Shown here piece by piece: positions 59,505-64,000 of a DNA stretch of 64,000 nucleotides. The notes beneath the pieces are model-generated. The model did not search any database. It was not told the DNA's origin and worked only from the letters and a program-made list of their open reading frames with translations. Source of the DNA: JACVRW01 sp963716215 (GTDB lineage Bacteria; Actinomycetota; Thermoleophilia; Solirubrobacterales; Thermoleophilaceae); the NCBI GenBank assembly GCA_963716215.1, contig OY970298.1, forward strand, positions 930,001 to 994,000, given 5' to 3'. Numbering within the stretch: the first letter of the stretch is position 1; each line of letters begins with the position of its first letter. The translations under genes and the position numbers were made by a program.

Positions 59505-61055
59505 TCATGCCCGCGCTCCCGCCGGGCCGCCGACGCCCTGCTGCCCCTCCACCGCCGAGGGCTGCCCCGGCTGGAGCGAGCGCGGCAGCATCAGAAGCAC
59601 GGCCAGCGCGAGCGCGGCGAACACGGCGCCGACGGTGAACGTGACCTGGAGGGCGTTCGCGAACGCGTCGATCACGTCGGGCTTGAGCGTGGCCGGGAGG
59701 GACTGGACCTGAGTCGGATCGAGTCGTACCCCGGCCGCGCCGATGCGCTCGCCCGCCTGACCCACTGAGCTCAGCTCGGACGACAGGCGCGTCGCGAAGA
59801 TCGCGCCGAACACGGCCACGCCGATCGACGCCCCGATCGCCCTGGCGAACGTGGCCGTGGAGGTGGCCACGCCGATGTGGCGCCGGGGCGCGCTGTTCTG
59901 CGCCACCAGGATCACGACCTGCATGACGAGACCCACGCCGATCCCGATCACCAGCATGTAGAGCGCGGCCAGCACGTCTGACGAGCGCTCGTCGAGCCCG
60001 GACAGCAGCAGCATCCCCGCAGTCATCAGGGTCGCGCCGGCGACCGGGTAGGGCTTGTAGCTCCCGGACGCGCTGATCAGGCGGCCGGAGATGGCGGCGG
60101 CAACCAGCGACCCCGCCACGAACGGCAGCATGCGCAGCCCGGCGGTGGTGGCGCTGGCGCCGTCCACGACCTGCAGGTACAGCGGCAGGAGCATGATCGC
60201 GCCGAACATCGCCATGCCGACCATGAACCCGCTCGCGCTGGCGATCGAGAACGCTCGGTTGCGGAACAGGTCGAGCGGCACAACCGGGTCGGCGGCGCGC
60301 CGCTCCTGCGCGATGAAGCCGCCCAGCGCGGCGACGGCGGTACCCGCGAGGACCAGGATCACGGGCGAGTCCCACGCGTACTCGGTGCCGCCCCAGGAGG
60401 TGACCAGCACGGCGGCGCCGGCGGCCACGGTCAGCAGCAGCGCACCGAGCACGTCGACGGGGCTGCGCTCGGCGCGCGGGCTGGCCGGCAGCTTCGTCGC
60501 GATCACCAGCAACGCGGCGGCCCCGACCGGCACGTTCACGTAGAAGACCCAGCGCCAGGACAGCTCGTCCACGAAGAACCCGCCCAGCAGCGGACCGGCC
60601 ACGCTCGCCACCGCGAACACGCCGCCGATCATGCCCATGTAGCGCGCCCGCTCCTGCGGCGCGACGAGATCGCCGATCACGGCCATCGCCGTCACGATCA
60701 GGCCGCCGGCGCCGAGGCCCTGGAGCGCGCGGAACAGCACCAGCTCGAGCATGGAGCCGGCCAGCCCGGACAGCACGGAGCCCGTCAGGAACAGCAGGAT
60801 CGCGGCGACCAGCACACGCTTGCGGCCGATCACGTCGCCGAGCTTCCCGTACAGCGGAGTGGAGACCGTCTCGGCGACCAGGTACGCGGTCACGACCCAC
60901 GCCAGGTCCGTCAGTCCTCCAAGCTCGCCGGCCACGGTCGGCAGGGCGGTGGCCACGATCGTCTGATCGAGCGCGGCGAGCAGCACGCCGAGGGCGAGCG
61001 CGAGGAGGATCGCCAGCGGCGGTCGGGTGGATTGGGGGGTGGTGGTCGCTTGCAT
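59505..61055 (-). CDS. DHA2 family MFS drug efflux transporter
   Basis: A 516-residue, 14-helix transporter: ALDQTIVATALPTVAGEL in helix 1, LYGKLGDVIGRKRVLVAAIL (loop 2-3 motif A), LFRALQGLGAGGLIVTAMAV (motif B) and GPLLGGFFVDELSWRWVFYV (motif C). It would export hydrophobic drugs or toxic compounds by proton antiport. It has a strong ribosome site (AAAGGAG) before ATG 61055, unlike most genes here. It is divergent from a MarR regulator, and operator boxes lie between them, so it is almost certainly regulated by that protein. Confidence 0.95.
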   Translation of the reverse strand: MQATTTPQSTRPPLAILLALALGVLLAALDQTIVATALPTVAGELGGLTDLAWVVTAYLVAETVSTPLYGKLGDVIGRKRVLVAAILLFLTGSVLSGLAGSMLELVLFRALQGLGAGGLIVTAMAVIGDLVAPQERARYMGMIGGVFAVASVAGPLLGGFFVDELSWRWVFYVNVPVGAAALLVIATKLPASPRAERSPVDVLGALLLTVAAGAAVLVTSWGGTEYAWDSPVILVLAGTAVAALGGFIAQERRAADPVVPLDLFRNRAFSIASASGFMVGMAMFGAIMLLPLYLQVVDGASATTAGLRMLPFVAGSLVAAAISGRLISASGSYKPYPVAGATLMTAGMLLLSGLDERSSDVLAALYMLVIGIGVGLVMQVVILVAQNSAPRRHIGVATSTATFARAIGASIGVAVFGAIFATRLSSELSSVGQAGERIGAAGVRLDPTQVQSLPATLKPDVIDAFANALQVTFTVGAVFAALALAVLLMLPRSLQPGQPSAVEGQQGVGGPAGARA

Positions 61056-61070
61056 GTCCTGCTCCTTTCG

Positions 61071-61126
61071 TTCGATATCTAATCAATTGATACCACATCC
61101 TTAGATATCGAAACATCTGGTAGGAT
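61071..61126. promoter_or_regulatory. Two MarR-type operator boxes and marR promoter
   Basis: TTCGATATCTAA (61071-61082) and TTAGATATCGAA (61101-61112) are perfect 12-base inverted copies, and each is itself a near-palindrome around GATATC. Their centres are 30 bases apart. A further ATCAATTGAT palindrome lies between (61082-61091). TAGGAT (61121-61126) is six bases before marR ATG 61133. Binding would cover both the efflux-gene promoter and the marR promoter, implying repression of both. Confidence 0.75.
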
Positions 61127-61132
61127 CCCGGC

Positions 61133-61591
61133 ATGGCCAAGCCGACCAGCACCACGACCGCAGGCCCTCCGACGGCGGAGCCGATCGGCCGCGCGATCAG
61201 CTCGGGCGCGAAGGTCCTGAGCCGCGCCTTCGAGCGCGAGCTCGCGGAGGCGGGCGGGTCGCAGCCGGTGTGGCTGGTCTTGCTGGCGCTCAAGCAGCAG
61301 CGCTGGCGCACGCAGCAGGACCTGGCCGCGGCGGTCGGGATCGAGGGGCCGACGCTCACGCACCACCTCGACGGGCTGGAGAAGAGCGGCCTGATCGACC
61401 GTTCGCGCGATCCCGGCGACCGGCGCGCGGTGCGGGTGGAGCTGACCAAGGCCGGCGACGAGCTCTTCCACCGGCTCGCGAAGGCCGCGATCGGCTTCGA
61501 CAAGCGGCTGCGCGCCGGCATCTCGGACAAGGAGCTGGACGCCTTCCGCCGAGTGCTCGAGCGCCTGCGCGCCAACGTCGCCGGCGGCTAG
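61133..61591 (+). CDS. MarR family transcriptional regulator
   Basis: A 152-residue winged-helix protein: PVWLVLLALKQQRWRTQQDLAAAVGIEGP (split at QQRW) is the HTH, followed by LTHHLDGLEKSGLIDRSRD (recognition helix) and DRRAVRVELTKAGDELFHRL (wing and dimer helix). It is a dimer that usually releases DNA on binding a phenolic or drug ligand. It is divergent from the DHA2 efflux gene with two operator boxes in the 77-nt gap. The start ATG follows TAGGAT by six bases. Confidence 0.95.
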   Translation: MAKPTSTTTAGPPTAEPIGRAISSGAKVLSRAFERELAEAGGSQPVWLVLLALKQQRWRTQQDLAAAVGIEGPTLTHHLDGLEKSGLIDRSRDPGDRRAVRVELTKAGDELFHRLAKAAIGFDKRLRAGISDKELDAFRRVLERLRANVAGG

Positions 61592-61630
61592 CCGGAACCG
61601 GTCCGGCGCCGGCGTTGTAGTACGTGCACG

Positions 61631-62191
61631 GTGGAGGACCGGCCACCACACGACGAGGAGCTCGTCGCGCGGGCCAAGCGCGGCGAGCGCGATGCCTACG
61701 AGGAGATCGTGCGGCGGCACCAGAACATCGCGTTCCGGACGGCCTGGGTGATCACCGGGTCCGCGGCGGACGCCGAGGAGGCGACCCAGGACGCCTTCGT
61801 GAAGGCGTATCGCGCGCTCGGTCGCTTCCGCGACGGAGCGCCGCTGCGCCCGTGGTTGCTCACCATCGTCGCGAACGAGGCGCGCAACCGCGCCAGGGCC
61901 GCCGGCCGGCGCGAACGGCTGGTGCTGCGCGTGGCCGAGGAGCGCCGCCCGGGTGGCGCGGTCCCGTCGCCCGAGGCGGCGCTCCTCGACTTCGAGCGGC
62001 GCGGCGAGTTGCTGGCCGCGCTGGCCGAGCTGCCCGACAACGACCGCCAGGCGATCGCCTGCCGCTACCTGCTCGACCTGAGCGAGGAAGAGACCGCGGC
62101 GGCGCTCGGCTGCCCGCGTGGGACGGTCAAGTCACGGCTGTCGCGGGCCCTGGCGCGACTGCGAGAGCGAATGGAGGCGGCCGATGCCTGA
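61631..62191 (+). CDS. ECF RNA polymerase sigma factor
   Basis: A 186-residue protein: region 2 with YEEIVRRHQNIAFRTAWVIT, DAEEATQDAFVKAYRALGRF and LRPWLLTIVANEARNRARAA; region 4 with LPDNDRQAIACRYLLDLSEEETAAALGCP (split at LLDLS) and TVKSRLSRALARLRERM. A standard ECF factor. Start GTG 61631. It overlaps the next gene by eight bases, the usual arrangement for a sigma/anti-sigma couple. Confidence 0.93.
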   Translation: MEDRPPHDEELVARAKRGERDAYEEIVRRHQNIAFRTAWVITGSAADAEEATQDAFVKAYRALGRFRDGAPLRPWLLTIVANEARNRARAAGRRERLVLRVAEERRPGGAVPSPEAALLDFERRGELLAALAELPDNDRQAIACRYLLDLSEEETAAALGCPRGTVKSRLSRALARLRERMEAADA

Positions 62192-62966
62192 GCTCGAGCG
62201 GATGCTGTCCCGCCTCGGCGAGGAGCTCGACTGGCCGCCCACGCCGGAGCTGGCGCCGGCGGTCATGGGCCGGCTCGACGAACCGGCGCCGCGGCGGCGC
62301 TTCGCCGGCCTACTGCCGCCGGCCGGCCTGCGGCGTTCGCTTGCGCTGGCCGCCGTGGGGCTCGTGGTGCTCGCGGGCACCGCCTTCGCGGCGATCCCGG
62401 ACGTGCGCGACGCCGTGCTCGACTTCCTCGGGCTTCAGGGGGCCACCGTCGAGCGCCGCGAGACGCTGCCGACGCCGCCGCCCGAGCGCCCGCTCGACCT
62501 CGGCGCGCGCACCACGCTCGCCGCCGCCGGCGACCGGCTCGGCTTCGCGCCGCTCGTGGCGGGAGCCGGGCTGGGCGCACCCGACGGTGTCTACGTGCGC
62601 AGCGGGTTGCCGGGGGGCGAGCTGTCGCTCGCATACCGCGCCCGGCCGGGGCTGCCGCGCACCGGCACCACGCGGCTCGGCTTGCTGGTGAGCGAGTTCC
62701 GCGGCGACCTCAGCCCCGAGTACCTGAGCAAGGTCGTCGGCCAGAGCACCACCGTCGAGCGCCTGCGCATCGACGGCGAGCCGGCGATCTGGATCGAGGG
62801 TGCGCCCCACTTCCTGCTTTATCGCGACCCCCGTGGCGATGTCCAGGAGAGCACGCTGCGCCTTGCCCAGAACGTGCTGCTGCTCGAGCGCGGCCCGCTG
62901 CTGGTCCGGCTCGAGGGCGCCTTCGGGCGGGAGCGGGCGGTCGCGATCGCCCGCTCGCTGCGCTAG
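62184..62966 (+). CDS. Membrane protein, probable anti-sigma or sigma-associated protein
   Basis: A 260-residue protein. The cytoplasmic N-terminus (MPELERMLSRLGEELDWPP) is short and has no zinc-finger HC2 motif; one membrane helix (LALAAVGLVVLAGTAFAA) follows at about 53-70; then an extracytoplasmic domain (LDLGARTTLAAAGDRLGFAPL, VGQSTTVERLRIDGEPAIWI) resembling domains often fused to, or paired with, ECF anti-sigma factors. The eight-base overlap with the sigma gene supports pairing. The lack of a classical anti-sigma domain leaves the mechanism open. Confidence 0.7.
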   Translation: MPELERMLSRLGEELDWPPTPELAPAVMGRLDEPAPRRRFAGLLPPAGLRRSLALAAVGLVVLAGTAFAAIPDVRDAVLDFLGLQGATVERRETLPTPPPERPLDLGARTTLAAAGDRLGFAPLVAGAGLGAPDGVYVRSGLPGGELSLAYRARPGLPRTGTTRLGLLVSEFRGDLSPEYLSKVVGQSTTVERLRIDGEPAIWIEGAPHFLLYRDPRGDVQESTLRLAQNVLLLERGPLLVRLEGAFGRERAVAIARSLR

Positions 62967-63448
62967 CGGCCGCTGGCCATCCGGCGCAACGGGATCGCGT
63001 ACCAGAACAGGGCGAACGCGCCGCCCACGCCGATCACGGCGACGATCGTGGTCGTCGTGCCGTAGAGCACGTCGGTAACGAACAGCACCGCGCCGGTCAT
63101 CGCGATCGCGAGCAGCGTCAGCCCGGCGATCACGATGTGGTTGCCGGTCTGGACGATCCGCTCCTTGTCCTGGCGGCGGAACTCGATGCGGTGGTGCACC
63201 GTCGGCGCGATCAGGCAGACCGTCGACGCGGTCGTGCAGAGCAAGGTGGCCAGATAGAGCGTCTTCTGGAAATCGGTCACCTGCGCGAAGCGCTGGTTGA
63301 ACGGCACTACGAGCAGAAACGCGAACAGCACCTGCACGCCCGGCAGCGCGACGCGCAGCTCCCCCAGCATCTCCTGGAGGTTGCGGTCGACGCGTTCCTG
63401 CTCCGACTCGTCGCGCCCGGTCTGGGGATGGCGCTCGGCGCCCGCCAT
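62963..63448 (-). CDS. DUF6328 family membrane protein
   Basis: A 161-residue protein with four hydrophobic segments and the DUF6328 opening (DRNLQEMLGELRVALPGVQVLFAFLLVVPF, split at GVQ) plus TDFQKTLYLATLLCTTASTV and APTVHHRIEFRRQDKERIV. Function unknown; it is common in actinobacterial stress-linked neighbourhoods. ATG 63448 has TAGGTT six bases upstream (63460-63455); that box is formed in part by the TAG stop of the DUF892 gene. Confidence 0.82.
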   Translation of the reverse strand: MAGAERHPQTGRDESEQERVDRNLQEMLGELRVALPGVQVLFAFLLVVPFNQRFAQVTDFQKTLYLATLLCTTASTVCLIAPTVHHRIEFRRQDKERIVQTGNHIVIAGLTLLAIAMTGAVLFVTDVLYGTTTTIVAVIGVGGAFALFWYAIPLRRMASGR

Positions 63449-63457
63449 GGTGCGAAC

Positions 63458-64000
63458 CTACCGGCGTCGCGACGAGCGTGCCTTGCGCTGTCCGGCGGGG
63501 ATCTCCTCGCGCACCACGGCCTTGGTCAGCTGCGGGATCTGCCCCGCGAGGTACTTCGCCATCCGCTCCTCCTCGCGGCGGATCCCGCGCGCGAGCTTGG
63601 CCGTGTCGTCGTCCCCGACCGCCTCGGCCAGCGTCTCGATCGAGGTGTAGGTGGCGATCTCCTCGAACTCGTTGAAGTACTCCGTCTTGGCGTTCTTCAG
63701 CATCTTCTCGCTCTCACCGGTGCCCCTGATCGCGTGCAGCGGCCCCTTGGTGGCAGCCACGGCCTTCGACGCCGCGGCGGTCACCGCCGACGCCGCCTCG
63801 CCGACCGCGCCTGGGGCCGAGACCAGCTCCGCCTTCCCTCCGAGCGCCTTGATGCGCCGCTCGACCGCGCGCCCGTGCGCCTTGGTCTCCTTGAGGTGCT
63901 GCTGAAGGCGCTTCTTGTACGGCGCCTTGGTCGTCATCGCGATATGCGCCTGGAGCGCAGTCTCGAGCTCCTTCTCCTTGCCATACGCCTCGTTGAGGTA
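63458..64000 (-). CDS. DUF892 (YciE/YciF) ferritin-like protein, 5' end outside window
   Basis: The frame is open to the last base of the window. The visible 180 residues begin YLNEAYGKEKELETALQAHI, then RLQQHLKETKAHGRAVERRI, EYFNEFEEIATYTSIETLAE and a basic tail (RKARSSRRR). The E(x2)H-type motif pairs (HLKETKAHG, EFEEIATY) are the di-iron ligands of the DUF892/YciF four-helix bundle. A stress-responsive ferritin-like protein. The internal ATG at 63937 is not the start, since homology continues upstream. Confidence 0.85.
   Translation of the reverse strand, partial: YLNEAYGKEKELETALQAHIAMTTKAPYKKRLQQHLKETKAHGRAVERRIKALGGKAELVSAPGAVGEAASAVTAAASKAVAATKGPLHAIRGTGESEKMLKNAKTEYFNEFEEIATYTSIETLAEAVGDDDTAKLARGIRREEERMAKYLAGQIPQLTKAVVREEIPAGQRKARSSRRR

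Noticed and set aside
1..64000. Hundreds of long open frames antisense to or out of frame with the listed genes, for example 3473-5743 minus and 8623-9954 plus
   Set aside because: They are Arg/Ala/Gly/Pro-rich products of GC-skewed codon positions, have no recognisable motifs, and coincide with real genes.
1..64000. tRNA, rRNA, CRISPR array, insertion sequence or prophage
   Set aside because: None of the expected sequences or gene types was found on reading both strands.

Overview
The window is GC-rich throughout, almost gap-free, and codes on both strands. It looks like the chromosome of a high-GC actinobacterium. The gene styles (sigma factor fused to an anti-sigma zinc finger, DUF892 and DUF6328 proteins, leaderless genes behind TANNNT -10 boxes) point to Thermoleophilia/Solirubrobacterales; that placement is inference from style, not from a marker gene.

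Left flank (1-3340): the end of a ferritin-like protein gene, tatA and tatC, a vapBC-type toxin-antitoxin pair with a palindromic operator, and a sigma factor with a built-in anti-sigma zinc finger and a long Pro/Ala-rich tail. Right flank (59505-64000): a divergently arranged DHA2-type efflux pump and MarR regulator with two operator boxes, an ECF sigma factor with its probable membrane partner, a DUF6328 membrane protein, and a truncated DUF892 ferritin-like gene.

The centre (about 3500-59500) is one very large cell-surface polysaccharide locus. It has a WbaP-type initiating phosphoglycosyltransferase, a Wzx-type flippase, a Wzy/ligase-type membrane protein, and two complete Wzm/Wzt-type ABC exporters whose ATPases carry C-terminal extensions. 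Around these are about fifteen glycosyltransferases, nucleotide-sugar enzymes (GDP-mannose dehydratase and a GDP-4-keto-6-deoxymannose reductase, so GDP-D-rhamnose is likely made; a UDP-sugar dehydrogenase; an RmlC-type epimerase; several SDR epimerases; a DegT aminotransferase with a Gfo/Idh oxidoreductase), five SAM methyltransferases, two glutamine-dependent asparagine-synthase-like amidotransferases, a WbqC-like protein, a GNAT acetyltransferase, a NodB-like deacetylase and a DUF2304 protein. Most genes lie in tightly overlapped minus-strand operons (ATGA, GTGA, TTGA and even CTGA junctions), interrupted by short plus-strand units, so several short divergent promoter regions control the locus.

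The two observations most worth follow-up are: (1) a roughly 47-bp element present twice, 21 kb apart, in the same orientation and at nearly the same distance (39-40 nt) from the predicted -10 box of a locus gene, which looks like a dedicated activator site; and (2) five frameshifts in three genes that are all single-base insertions, which argues for insertion-biased sequence errors rather than decayed genes. No tRNA, rRNA, CRISPR array or insertion sequence was recognised.
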